Shown piece after piece: positions 25,201-37,082 of a stretch of DNA of 64,000 nucleotides. Position 1 is the first letter of the stretch; every line of letters begins with the position of its first letter. The DNA is from Bombardia bombarda (Eukaryota > Ascomycota > Sordariomycetes > Sordariales > Lasiosphaeriaceae). The position numbers and the translations under genes were made by a program. The stretch spans positions 4,735,001 to 4,799,000 of the forward strand of contig JAULSR010000001.1 of assembly GCA_030512295.1 (NCBI GenBank). The letters are read 5' to 3'. A model generated the notes under the pieces. The model saw nothing but the letters and a program-made list of their open reading frames with translations. It was not told the DNA's origin and ran no database searches.

Positions 25201-25877
25201 CATAGTCCGCACCAGTCGTCTGCTCCTTCGGTCTGCACCTTTCAGCTCGCCTTGGATGCGTGGTGCTGTGCTGCGAGTAGTCATATTTCTGATTTGCGTT
25301 GCAATGACTTTGTTGGACCTGCAGCAATGCCAAAGTCAAGCCGCATACGAAGCTTAGCTGCCTGGCCTTTAACAATTGATAGGCCACTTGAGTCCACCTA
25401 TTATCTGAGGAGAGAGACGGGACGGCCTAGCTATTTCTAGGTTATTGGCTGATTCTTCGGCGCATTCTCTGTTCTGGTTTGCAATTTCTGCTATAGTAAT
25501 AGCCACAATTGTAACTACCAGGTTACATCAGTTGGCGGCGCTGATTACGGATAGGTAAAGCATCACACCCTCCTTCTTAAAAGGAACGGGATTTGTGCAG
25601 ACGGTTCGCATATCCGAGTGAGACATGCATACAGGAGAGTTGGTAGGTGGGTGTCAAAGGTATGGATACCTAGATACCTACGGCCTGGGAAAATGAAGGC
25701 AGTCATAGTCAAGCACAGGTGAGTTTCTGAAAAGGGCACAAAACCAAGATTATCGTGATATTACACTAAAAGTTTGGCCATAACCTGCTTCATCTTCAAC
25801 AAGTCGTCCATGTTTTTTGTGTACGGGATATTACCAAGATGGCAATGAAGTGCGGATAGGGATGTGGGAGTTTTTCT

Positions 25878-25893
25878 ACCAAGGTACCTTGGT
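25878..25893. repeat. Perfect 16-bp palindrome
   Basis: ACCAAGGTACCTTGGT equals its own reverse complement over 16 bp. It lies in gene-free DNA and could be a dimeric-factor site or chance. Confidence 0.6.
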
Positions 25894-27362
25894 CCAAGAG
25901 GGGGCGTCGCGCCAAAAGAAGCCATGATCAGAGCAATCCTGATGATTGGCCTAAAATGGGCACTTCTGGGCGAATCAGATAATTCACAGAATATCTTCTG
26001 AGCCGAGCTATCCCTGTCAGCGAATGAGGACGCGATTGTGCGGCGCCTATCGAAACAATGGCTTGATGGTTGGGCGGTTTACGGAGTGAAGGAGTGGAGG
26101 ACAAGATGGAAGGCTGGCTTTTGCTTTCTTCTGGATTACTCGACATTGCAGCTACAGTGATGAGCATCGGTCGGAGATATCTTGTATGCTGTGTCACTTC
26201 AAGATGGCAAGACGGAAGGGAAGCTTCTGCCATCATATTGGCTTAGCTGGAACACAGGTTGATGGCAAAAGGTCGATCGAGAATCCCGGGCATCTGACAC
26301 TAATTCGTCTAGAAGCCTCGTACAGACGCCACCCACTGGGTCTAAGTGGATTCTTGTTGACGGCCTCTTGGGTGGGAGATCACCGCTGGGTAGAGAGACA
26401 AGCGGGGCATTCCAAGAGGATACCTAGGTGTGCGCGTAGTGAATCGAGTGAATGCAACTCACCTATCCCGTATTGGGACTCCCAGTCACTGCGGTGCCGT
26501 GATAGCTTCTCACCTGGCAAAATCCAAGACTCGTTGTCTTGTCCATGTCGGGAGGATGGCGGGAGGAACGATTGAAAGCTGATGATATCTGAGCATCACT
26601 CCGTGGTAGGTTTTACACTAGACGAAAAGTCGCTAAAATCAACCGTCGACCGCCGTTACCCGTTCTGGAACACCCCACAATCTGATCACCACCAAAAAAG
26701 CCCCAACCCCGCTCTTGGCTCGTGCCGTCCTGTGTAAATCAGCGTTCCGTCTCCAACCGCTCGCCCGTTGTTTTCGCCTTCCTTCGGACTACAGAGCTCA
26801 GCAGAGATACCATCATCCATGTTCATAAGAGAAAACAGTGGCCATTAACAAAAAGAAATCCTTTCCCGTGCTATAGAGACGCGACTCCACCAACGGGCAG
26901 AGCAAAGGTAGGCATAAGAGGTCTCGATGCCCGCTGACACTGGGCGAGAGCATATTAAGGGCACCTTGACTGGCCAGGTGAGGCAAAGCACCGCGTCGGT
27001 TTCTGGGGCTCAATGCCCAATCGCGCTGGCGAAATCGGCCTCTGTGTGCTCATAGGGCATCACGATATGCAGCTTCCAGGGCTGTCCTTTGCGCGCATGG
27101 CGGCGCAGCCGCTTGGTGCGCTCGTAGGTGCGCTAGAAGAGGGCCCTAGTCTAACGACGCGCGCAGCCGAGGACGACCTGGGACGGGAGGACGGGGCGGA
27201 CGGTTCGGCTCCATTCATGATCGCCCAGGCGAGCGGACAAGACGGGCAACGACCTCGAAAGACAAGCCCTGAAGAGCCCTGCAGACGCGCTGGAACCTGT
27301 CTAGGACCCTGCCCATGCCGTCCGCCCGGTTTTGCTGCACCTACTACTACCTAAGCTCCTAA

Positions 27363-27394
27363 GGTAGGTAGGTAGGTAGGTAGGTAGGTAGGTA
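27363..27394. repeat. GGTA tetranucleotide microsatellite
   Basis: Eight perfect consecutive GGTA units. TAGG/CCTA-type repeats are scattered through the intergenic DNA here, and this is the longest. Confidence 0.95.
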
Positions 27395-28650
27395 TTATTG
27401 CTGCTGCCGGTCTCCCGGTCTCTCCTTGCTCGTCGCCCAAATTCACCTCCCTACCTGGGGTGAGTCAGTTGTGGGACTGGCTGTCGGATCTGCCACCTGC
27501 ATATTCCATGGATCTTGTCTGCCCAATCCAACACCGTCTGTCGGGCATTCCTTCCCCATCAAAGCACCTGACCTGCCTGATCCAAGGGTAAAGAGTCGAG
27601 CAAAAGTGCCTACGCCACTTGCTCGCTCGTCTGTACCTATGTCAATCCAACGTACGAGCGTACGTTGTTGTATGTAGGGACGGAGGTACATGCGCGCTTG
27701 TTTCTATCCATCCATTCACGAATCCATCCACGACGGAGATGCATGCTCTGGGAGATCGGGACAGACGCACCCCTTCCATGGTTCAATGATAGATAGACGC
27801 CGTCGCCGACATCGTCCATGGCCAAGCGGCAAGCGGCAACCCAGGAATCGATATACCAATCTCCCCACACAAGTATCGTGTGTGCCGCCCTGCTCTTGGT
27901 ATCTTTCTCTTCTACTATTTTCTACTTTTCTGCTGTTTTGCTCGCTTGTTTGTTCTTCCTCCCCGATATCCCCGACCAGCTCTCGTATTTGCCGCTCTCG
28001 TCAATACATTTCGCTCGTATCCTGTGTCACTGCCATACGCAAGTGTCGACATAATCACTTCTGTCATTACGATATACCACACCCCCCTGGCCATCGTTGC
28101 TACCCTCCAAAATCCCCTCGAGCTTACATACCTCCGACCTCCGCACGCCATCCTCCAAGACGAGCACCCCTCCATCTTTTGCACATGTACCTTCATGCGG
28201 GCATGTCAGCTACCAATGACAATTGATTTGTTGTCCTGGAGATTTCCTTTCTCTTCTTCTCGCTTGCTTTCTTTTCTTCGATAATCGAGAACAGTTTGCT
28301 GGAATCAACTGTTTCGACCTTCATCTTTATATCGCCAATAATTACCCACCTCCGGTCGAATTTCGAGGAGTTGCAGGCGGTCTGAGGTCACTTCTGGTGC
28401 TGCTATGGATATCGCTTGGAGGAATACGCAACCGGCCAGCGTCTAACGCATACACTGCGCAATCTTTGGTGCCCGAATATACGACAAGAGCCTCGCTACC
28501 TTTGCTGCAGGAGCCTGAACCTCGCCGCTAGACAATATATCAGACCCTTCATGCTCGTCACTCCTAGACACACTCACCTGGGGCGGTAACGGTTTAAAGG
28601 TTATAATGGTTGATGTTGCCTAACTGTCCCCCAAGAAGACACAAAACAAC

Positions 28651-31600
28651 ATGGCATCCCGTAGGACTGGACGGGACGCCTTTGGATGGTCAGGAAGGGC
28701 AGGAATAAGAGGCTCCGATGCATCTATGGAACCCGCCCAGAAAACTCTCCCTCCTAGTACTAGCTTGAGGAGCAAGAACGCGTTTGAAGAGAGCAATGAT
28801 CGTGACAGGGCAACCCCTCAGCCGAAGATGCCTAGCAAGCTACCGCAATCTATGTCTAACCGACAACCATCTGACGGACGGTCTAGGCGGCCACCTCTCA
28901 CTCACCAGTCCCAGTCTTGGTCTGTCGGTGGTGGAAATCAAGGGGCTACAGGGATACAAGCGCCAGTATCATCCACCTCACCGTACAGTGGGCTTCCGAC
29001 TCCTGGTACAAGGCGTCGGAATGTTCTTCGACGAAAGCTTTCTGGGTTGCAACAAGAAGCGGCCAGCGTCCGTAACGACTCTCGGGACGGTTCGATCACG
29101 ACCGACTCCTCGTCATCAATCCCCTATTCCCAGACGTCGCTAGATATCTCTCTGGGCTCAAACCACGATCGCAACCTGTCCATGAGCCCCGTGGAAGCGC
29201 AGACAGCCCAAAAGGTTCAAGTTCTGAAGACAATGCCGCAAGCAACAACCATATATCCCGAGTTGGATAGGTATCGAAATACGAGGTCTCTTTCGCGAGC
29301 TGAAACCCCCAGCTTCGAGGTACCATACCGAATTACGACTCACGACCTCCCTCCACCAACGCCCCTGTTTTCGGCCTCAAGTAGCCAAATTAGTGGCTTG
29401 AGCGGCAGTCCTTCAACGAGGTTCTCAGGGTCTCCGGGCCTCAGCCCATACAGTCGAGATACCACACCCACATCAATGTCGTCGCAATCTCCGGGTCTGG
29501 TCGCCCCATTGCGGATTCCCTCGTCAGTGGTCAGAATGAGGCAAGCTGACCTGGCTCTAACCAGACCCCCCGTCAGCCGAAGAAGAACGGGGAGTATACC
29601 GAATGAGATTGGTTCCGTAGGCGCTACTGTGGGTGGCCTGGCAGCTGTTAGGGAATCCCTGACATCCTCTTCTTCAAACTCGACAGTCCGCGATGGAGAC
29701 AAAAAGGAGAAGAAAACAAAAAAGGTTCTATCTCCACTTCCGCCCAGTCCACCGCCCCGAACGTCGTCACAGAAGATCAGGAAGAACCGAGATGAACACG
29801 AATCTCCGTCAAAGCCCTCTCGAGGGCTAGTTCAGCCAGTGACGCTATCATCTGCAGCAGTGAAGGCCAGCTCATATTCTCGACCCGGTCCAGCTAAAAT
29901 TGCCCAATCTGTCGTATCTCCCAACGCAATGCCACCTGTTCGTCCCAGTCGGGATGGAACTCCCGACCTCCAGACACAATTGGGGCTTCCCTTTCCCGTC
30001 ATACATAGCAATTTATCATCCTCATCAATAACCGAAAGGCGACCATCCACGTCGACATCCGAAAGACGACAGAGCATCCCCCTATCATTGGTACCATCCA
30101 ATCGGTCCATCCTTGAGAGACACAATCCTTCGCGGCTCCCTGTCGGGAGAGAGGCGACACCTGCTCCTGGTGCCATCTCATCAAGGGACGGAGTAAGCGT
30201 TCCCCAACCGGAGACAGGGAGAACTACCCGCACGCCTAGTCCCGGCATCTCGACCTTCAAGACACGATTTCCCATCTTCGGTCGACGGAACAAAACCACC
30301 CAAGACGATTCTCAACAGGAGAAGAAAGACAAGCCGACTAGGAAGGGCCCCGTTGCCGGTACTGGACATGAAGGCTATGGCCGGCTAGGCTCTGTCCGTA
30401 GAAGAAGCAGTAGTATCGCCAACAATACTCGACCAATTCCTGGGACCATGTCCTCGCAGGAAAGCCTCGTCAACAGCCAGCCACATGACCCATTCTTGCT
30501 GGAACGAATGGCTCCTGTCGTTATCTCTGGAGGAGAAGTCATTGAGAATAGAAATCCAGCATCAGAGCTGAGCCGCACAGAAAGCAATCAAAGTTTCGCA
30601 TTCAGCAGACCCAGTATTGAGTCTAAGAATGGCTCCCAGGTCTCGCTGTCGTCCCGCGAGGGTGCCCGGAATACTTTATGGCCTTCTCCTTTTCCCCGTG
30701 GTCCCACACCGCCTTCTCTTAACAATCGCCGGCCCTCTGAAAGCAGTGACTCGGAAGCCGTTACGATGAAGTCTTCTTTGGCCATGAGAAGATCCATTCA
30801 GCGACTCAAATCCGGAGAGCAAGAGGCTCCGCGAGTTCCCAAGCCGATAGTCACACGACCTCAAGTCATATCGCCTTCGATAACAAGCATAGATGCTAGT
30901 ATTATGTCTGATGACTCGATGTTTAGCTATCCTGCGGAGGCAAGTACGGCGAGCAAAGAACTGGATACAGCCACAGACAACTCTGGGCCTAAAAAACTCA
31001 TGAAGCGAGCTCGATCTCCTCGTAAATGGAATCTTTTCAGCAGATCTCAGAGTCAACCTGCGACAGAGAAAAAGCAGACGGATGTCGCACCATCTGTTAC
31101 CACGACTGTTGCAGCAACGGTAAAGGCCGTCCAGTCGAAGCCGGTGGCGTTCTACACGATGTTGGACTTATCTGAGCTGGAAGATATCGGCACCCCAGAT
31201 CTGAAGGAAGTTCTTCGTGAGGCGAGAACCATTACTGCGCCATCTCCTGATCCTCGTATCAACACTACACAGCTGATGACGCAGAACTCGGCACACATGG
31301 AGCCGACAAATCTGGATGACCCTCTCAAGCGTACTCTGGTGTCCCCAGTCAACTATCATCAGCCTCTGGTACCCGAAATGCAGGATAGACCTGAACAAAT
31401 CTTGAAACCTGTCGAGCATGTGAAGAATTTGAGACAGGCTCCAGGTCGTCCAAGCCGATTACCTCAAGTTGGCCGAATTCCAAAGGTTGTTAGTGCCCGA
31501 GCCGAGCAAACTTCGCCTAAGAGCTTCTCCAGGCCATTCCACAGACTCAGTGTCCAAAAGCCGCCACCAGAGACTGAGAATAGGGACGCCGTCTCTGTTG

Positions 31601-33299
31601 CGAAGGGACCAAGCCCAGTCAGGCCATCCACACCTGACGATTGTGAGACCGAATTGGCAGAAAGAGAGGAGACCAACATATCGGCATTGATGTTCAGCAT
31701 CTCAAAGGAGTTATCTACGAACCGCGGTCAGTCTGGAGAAGAGTTTTTATCGTTTTCGCCACGAAAGAACTCTCAGGACACCGTGACAACAATGTCAAGC
31801 TGTTCCGGAGGGCTTCTCACTTTTGCCGATGCCACAGCCGTGGTTCCTCAAGCTCACGCTCCACTTGCCGAAGACGAGATCTGGGACGAATATAACGATC
31901 TCCTTGGCGATGAGACTCTAAGGGTACCACCTTCTGCGGGGTCATCACTTGGGAAGCCCTTCCACCTCGAAGGCTACGGACCATACCTCGGGAAGCAAGT
32001 TGAGCCACCATTGGAGTCTCCGACATTGAATCCTCCCCCTTACTGAGCTTAGATGAAGCCCTGCGTCCAGAGAGAGAACCTGTCGCCTCAAGCATCTACA
32101 GCGTGGATTTCAAGGAGGAGATAAAGCAAGCACTCAAAAATGACCCCGCTCCAGCGAATCTATCCACTGAATCTGGCATTTTGGATGACCGTGAAGCCCG
32201 AAATAATAATGTGGACTCTGGAAGGGAGGTGCTTGAGCGACAAGAAGACAAGAAACCTGCGCAGGACCGGCGGTCAGATGCGAGTGGTAGCACTATATCC
32301 TCGGACGACAACTCTCCGCTTTCTCAGGTTAACCTTCGGGTTGGCTCTATGACTGTCAGCAAATGGCTTAGCTTTGGCCATGTGCTCTTTAGCCCCGTTC
32401 GGGATGAACTGATTCCGGTGGTGGGCTCGTTGAAACGGCACTCTATCCTTGTTGTTGACGGACTTGGAAATGATGACTGGTCCTTCTATGCCGCAGAAAC
32501 ATACCCGGAAGCGACCTTCTTCAATCTTTCACCTCGCGCCCCTCCCCCAGCCAACCATCGGAGCTCAACGGCTCTTCCCCTTAGTCCTCCCAATCATCAC
32601 CAAATCCAGTATCTATCTCACAGCGAGAAGTTTCCTTTTGGCGCACAAAGTTTCACCTCGGTTGTCTTTCGGTTTCCTGCCGCCGGTCCAGAGTCACAGT
32701 ATCGGAACATCATTTCAGAGGCTCGACGAGTCCTGAAGCCAGGTGGCTTCATAGAGCTATCGATCCTTGATGTTGACCTGAACAACATGGGTAACCGGGG
32801 ACGTCGAGCCGTCCGGCGACTAAAGGAACGTATCCACGCCGTCGCCCCCGATACGAGCTTGGGCTCCACCTCCGACCTCATCCTACGCCTTCTCGGGAGG
32901 AGAGGATTCGCAGATATCAAGACGTGCCGAGTTGGTGTTCCCGTTGCGAGCTCCATTGCACAGTCGTCAGGAGCAGCAAGACCGACTGAAGGTAGCCGCG
33001 GCAAAGATAAAATCAAACCCAAGAGGGATAACCGCAGCCTGCCTGAGATGATCGGCGAGGAAGGGCCCGTGGCGGACGAGAACATTACCAAGATGGTGTC
33101 GAAGGTTGGGCGGTGGTGGTACACCCGCTGCTATGAGAACGCTGCGACAACATCGGCTTCTAGCTCAGGGTCGAGTGGTGCCATCATGTGGACCGACAAA
33201 GCTCTGCTCGCTGAGTGCGAGGAATGGGGCACAAGTCTCAAGTTGATGGTCTGCCATGCCCGGATTCCAGACGGGAAGGCTCGTATCGCAAGCATCTGA
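28651..33299 (+). CDS. Long disordered protein continuing into a methyltransferase-like domain
   Basis: A frame of 1131 codons from the ATG at 28651 ends at a TGA at 32044. It is basic and Ser/Pro-rich (SRRTGR, PPLPPSPPP and many SP sites) and looks disordered. Another frame, open from about 32010 to 33299, lacks a plausible start of its own and encodes a folded domain: SKWLSFGHVLFSPVRDELIP, a motif I-like ILVVDGLGND, FTSVVFRFP, then EARRVLKPGGFIELSIL, the classic post-motif of class I SAM methyltransferases. One gene is therefore likely. A possible join is an intron at 31999-32072 (GTTGAG...CCAGAG), giving 1524 residues; the donor is atypical, so a one-base sequence error or a real frameshift is also possible. 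Motif I is degenerate, so catalytic activity is uncertain. Confidence 0.65.
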
Positions 33300-35163
33300 T
33301 GAGATTGAGGTGATATCGACATCACTTCAATTTTATCCACTCACGCTATTGTTCATGAGCCCTTAGAAACTAGCTCCACGTTACCACTTTCCTGGGCCTC
33401 GATTTACCCACACATATACACACACACCTACTTTTTTAATACCGGATATTGCATTCGATAGAACGATTCTTGAGATAAAGGAAGTTTACGGGAGAAAACA
33501 AAAAAACGAAAGACGAAAGAGGGCGCAAGCCCAACTGTGTATACGCAAGCGGTGGCGCGCTTTGCGAAGAGCGCGGCGCTCAACATATCTGTCCGTTTCA
33601 TTACGATGACGTTGCATACAGTCGACAGAAGAAAAACAGTTCTTTTCTAAACGCCCTACAGTCGACAGGCGCAAAGAGGGTTTCTATTTGTTGGCATTAT
33701 TTACATTATTTTACTTTCTCAAATAGGGCTCGTTATTCTTCCCCTATTTGGTGGGAAACAGAGAGAGAGAGAGATAGTGGATCGAAGAGATTCATTCTTA
33801 ATGGTAGTTATGTGGGGGAAACATGGTAATACTTGGATGGCAATACTGGTCTATTGTTGTACACACCCCGATCTAACATCGCTTTTGACTCTCGTTTCTC
33901 AACTGCTAGGTTCTCAGGGCAGAGAGAGAAGGCGATACAAAGTGTGCACTACTAGACCTGCTGGCTGGGCTGGGCTGGATGGATGGACTGATGCTTTGAA
34001 CGATTTTTGATATGATATACTTGGCCGGCCATGACCTGGAGAGGCGTTTGGCATCATGGGTTTAGCGTGCGCCTGTTTATATTTTTGGTTTTCTTATTAC
34101 TTACTGGACGTCTGCTGAGAGATAAAATACCCGGGTTAATTATTTCAAAGAGCAGATATGGAGAATACACAGCATATACTGTGTTCTTCAAAAAGTCTTA
34201 CATGGACCATTGGTAATGTTGTTGGCCTTACAACTTGAACGTGAAGAAGAAGCTGACGACAAAGGTGTAATGACTTTGAATGTCAAGTATGCTAATACTT
34301 GTCTCAAATTTATAGGCGAAAGTTAAAGAGAACACTGAAAATGCAGGTGCTGCATAGTTAAGCTACCCTAGGTATTTAGGCAAGGTGCTTGAGTTCCTTC
34401 TAATGTTGTTTCACACCGAAACTCATCCAGACAATTGCAAGTTTAAAGTGGTTGATCAAGTACAAAGGTACTTCTAGGGCCCTATCTTATTGTTTTGCAC
34501 TAACAACGGCTGCTCGCAGGGTGCAGGGCACTTGGCCGCAAATAGCCCGGCCCAGGGTGGCTAGAGTGTCTGTACCCATGTCACTAAATTGCCCCGGATT
34601 TTGCGCGCGGACCCGTGGTCTGGAACCCCTTGTTGGGGCGCCAGGGTGGGAAGCGGGCCAATTTTTCCAATGAGCCAGCTTTCCTTGTTCTCCATCGGCG
34701 AATATTCGCACTTTAGGAAACTGCCCGTACGCCCATATCGCATTTTAGCTTCACACATGTATCGTCGGTCGTGTATTGAGTAACCAGACCAAGAGTAAAA
34801 ACCAAAGAGAGGGACATCATCGCATCATCATCCAGGTTACCTTAAGAGAGAGTTAGCACATCCCGCGGCATTCCTTTGCCCCCGGGTACATACAGTACCT
34901 TACCCAGCAAGCACAACACCACCCAACGAGACGAGCTGACCGACGTCCATACCGAGGGCGCACACACGGCATGGTGTAAAATGGGCATAGTAGAGCCGCG
35001 GCACAGAGTCTTTTTGATCAGAAATACTGGTGCCAGCAGCATCGGCAGAAAGAGCGACGTTCCATCTTGCCACGCCCCCAGGTAGATGCTTGGTGCTTCC
35101 CTGGCGGGCGGTCATCCATTGTAGCAGCGCCCTTAGTTCTTGTCGTTGCTATCTATCACCGCC
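33300..35163. other. Intergenic region, 1.9 kb
   Basis: Holds the 3' flank of the methyltransferase-like gene, a short GA tract near 33762 and the promoter of the phosphatase gene. No coding gene could be supported. Confidence 0.5.
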
Positions 35164-37082
35164 ATGACGCGACGCATTGTAAGTAGTTGGGCACCCCATC
35201 ACCTATGTCTATTCATTTCCACCACCCACTCTACTAACACCCATTGTGCCCCTGCTGCCAGGTCCGCACCGCCGTCCAGGTGTTCACGGCGGCCGTCTTC
35301 ACCTTCATCGTCATCTTCTTCCTCGACCGCAACTTCCGCGTCCTGCCCAACGCCATCCACGAATACCTGCCGTCGCACCACGCCGGCCTCGTCATCACCG
35401 ACATCACCATCACGAAATGCTCGAGCGTCAACGTCTTCTCGAGCTGCAAGCTCGACCCGGCCGTGTGGCACCGCATCGAGAAGGACCTCTACCTCGGCAT
35501 GGGCGTCTTCTCGAGCGCCTACGTCCACGTCCGCCGCACCCGCGAGGAGGACCTGACCCCCGACGACAAGGTGGTCGTGGGCGTCACGGTCGGCCGGCTC
35601 AACCCCAGCGTCAGTGCTGCCAATGCTGCTGCGAAGAACAAGGACAAGGATAAATCAGGCGGGGCGGCGGCGACCGAGGTGTGGGAGTCGCGGCCGGCGG
35701 GCCTGTGGGTCAAGCGGTCGAGCAGGCGGGGCGCGAGCGACTCCAAGAACGCGGTGACGGCGGTGGATGTGATATTTGGGGACGATGGCGTTGAGGCGAG
35801 AGACGGCTGGGAGATCATGGGCACGCCGCTGTCGCTCGACGCGCGGTCAAAGATCCCGTCGGCGCACATTTCGATACGGAAGGGAGAGCACAAGGCGCCG
35901 TTCAAGCCCGTGCCGCGTGTGGGCGAGAATGGGCGGTTCAAGATCATGCAGCTGGCTGATTTGCATTTGAGCACCGGGGTCGGGCACTGCCGCGACTACT
36001 TGCCTGTGGATTGGAACGGGGGCAAGTGTGAGGCCGATCCGAGGACGCTGGACTTTGTGACAAAGATCTTGGAGGAGGAGAGGCCGGATTTGGTGGTGCT
36101 GAGCGGCGATCAAGTCAATGGGGATACGGCGCCGGATGCGCAATCGGTGGGTAATCTTCCTATGGTTACAATCGTTGGAGTGTTAAAGAATTTTACAGCT
36201 GACTCTACCTACTGCTACTACCAGGCAATCTTCAAGTACGCGCAGATACTCATCAAGCACAAGATCCCGTACGTCGAGATTTTTGGCAACCACGACGACG
36301 AAGGGTCCCTGTCGCGGGCGGCGACCATGGACCTCCTCGAGACCCTGCCCTACTCGCTGTCCCGGGCCGGGCCTGAGGACATTGACGGCGTGGGCAACTA
36401 CTACATCGAGGTGCTGGCCAGGGGCGGCTCGGGCCACTCGGCCATCACCGTCTACCTGCTCGACACGCACGCTTACTCGCCCAACGAGCGAAAGTACAAG
36501 GGCTACGACTGGCTCAAGAAGAATCAGGTTGAGTGGTTTCAGGGCACGGCCCAGAGCCTCAAGAAGAAGCACAAGGAGTACACGCACCATCACATGGATG
36601 TGGCTTTTATCCATATCCCGCTGCCCGAGTACAGGGACGGGAACCTGACGTTTGTGGGGGACTGGAAGGAGCCGCCTACGGCTCCTGTTTTCAACTCAGG
36701 GTTTCGCGATGCGCTGGTTGAGGAGGGGGTGGCTATGGTTAGCTGTGGACAGTAAGTTTTTATCCTTGTCTTTTCTGTTCCTGTTCAAAGCCGCTGACTC
36801 TTTTTCTCTTCTTCTAGCGACCACGTCAATGAGTATTGCGGTCTGTCCAAGGACGTAGACGACAAGCCCGCTCTATGGATGTGCTACGGCGGCGCCACTG
36901 GGTTCGGTGGGTATGCGGGCTACGGCGGGTACCACCGCAAGATTCGCGTATTTGACTTTGACATGAACGAGGCCAGGATCACGACGTACAAGCGCGTCGA
37001 GTTTGGCGAGAACATGGACAAGCGGATCGATGAGTTCATTATTGTCGACGCGGGGAAACCTGTTGCGCCGATGATGGAGTGA
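35164..37082 (+). CDS. DCR2: Dcr2-type calcineurin-like metallophosphatase
   Basis: Four exons, 35164-35178, 35262-36146, 36225-36751 and 36818-37082, give 563 residues. The first exon encodes only five residues and is supported by a GTAAGT donor and a perfect CTAAC branch site. A hydrophobic segment at about 8-26 (VQVFTAAVFTFIVIFFL) suggests a membrane anchor. The metallophosphoesterase motifs are complete: Asp238/His240 in LADLHLS, GDQVNGDT with Asp288, GNHDDE with Asn322/His323, His430 in HIPLPEY, and GHDH at 475-478, whose first His codon is split by intron 3. Yeast Dcr2 is a dosage-dependent cell-cycle regulator, also linked to turning off the unfolded protein response. The order of motifs and the C-terminal YGGYHRKIRVFDFD segment fit that family. 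Confidence 0.92.

Larger units (their letters stand above)
22211..28650. other. Large gene-free stretch of 6.4 kb
   Basis: No supportable coding gene. It holds the 3' flank of the SAP gene, a duplicated GGTGGAAGGTGCGAGC near 24108-24141, a 16-bp palindrome at 25878-25893, a GGTA microsatellite at 27363-27394, and a pyrimidine-rich leader from about 27850 to 28650 before the next gene. Frames of up to about 178 codons occur in the leader but overlap one another in different frames and look like translated UTR. Confidence 0.5.

Noticed and set aside
27363..27394. GGTA repeat as a possible CRISPR-like or telomeric array
   Set aside because: There are no spacers and the unit is 4 bp; it is an ordinary microsatellite.
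27690..28531. Overlapping frames of 134 and 178 codons before the 28651 gene
   Set aside because: They lie in pyrimidine-rich leader sequence, overlap in different frames and show low-complexity products without family features.
32140..32352. Separate gene starting at the ATG at 32140
   Set aside because: That ATG is in a different frame from the methyltransferase-like domain and its frame stops after 70 codons.
36147..36224. Reading the Dcr2 gene straight through this segment as coding
   Set aside because: It has a GTGGGT donor, a GCTGACT branch-like site and CTACCAG acceptor, and its removal restores the family sequence AQSAIFKYAQ.
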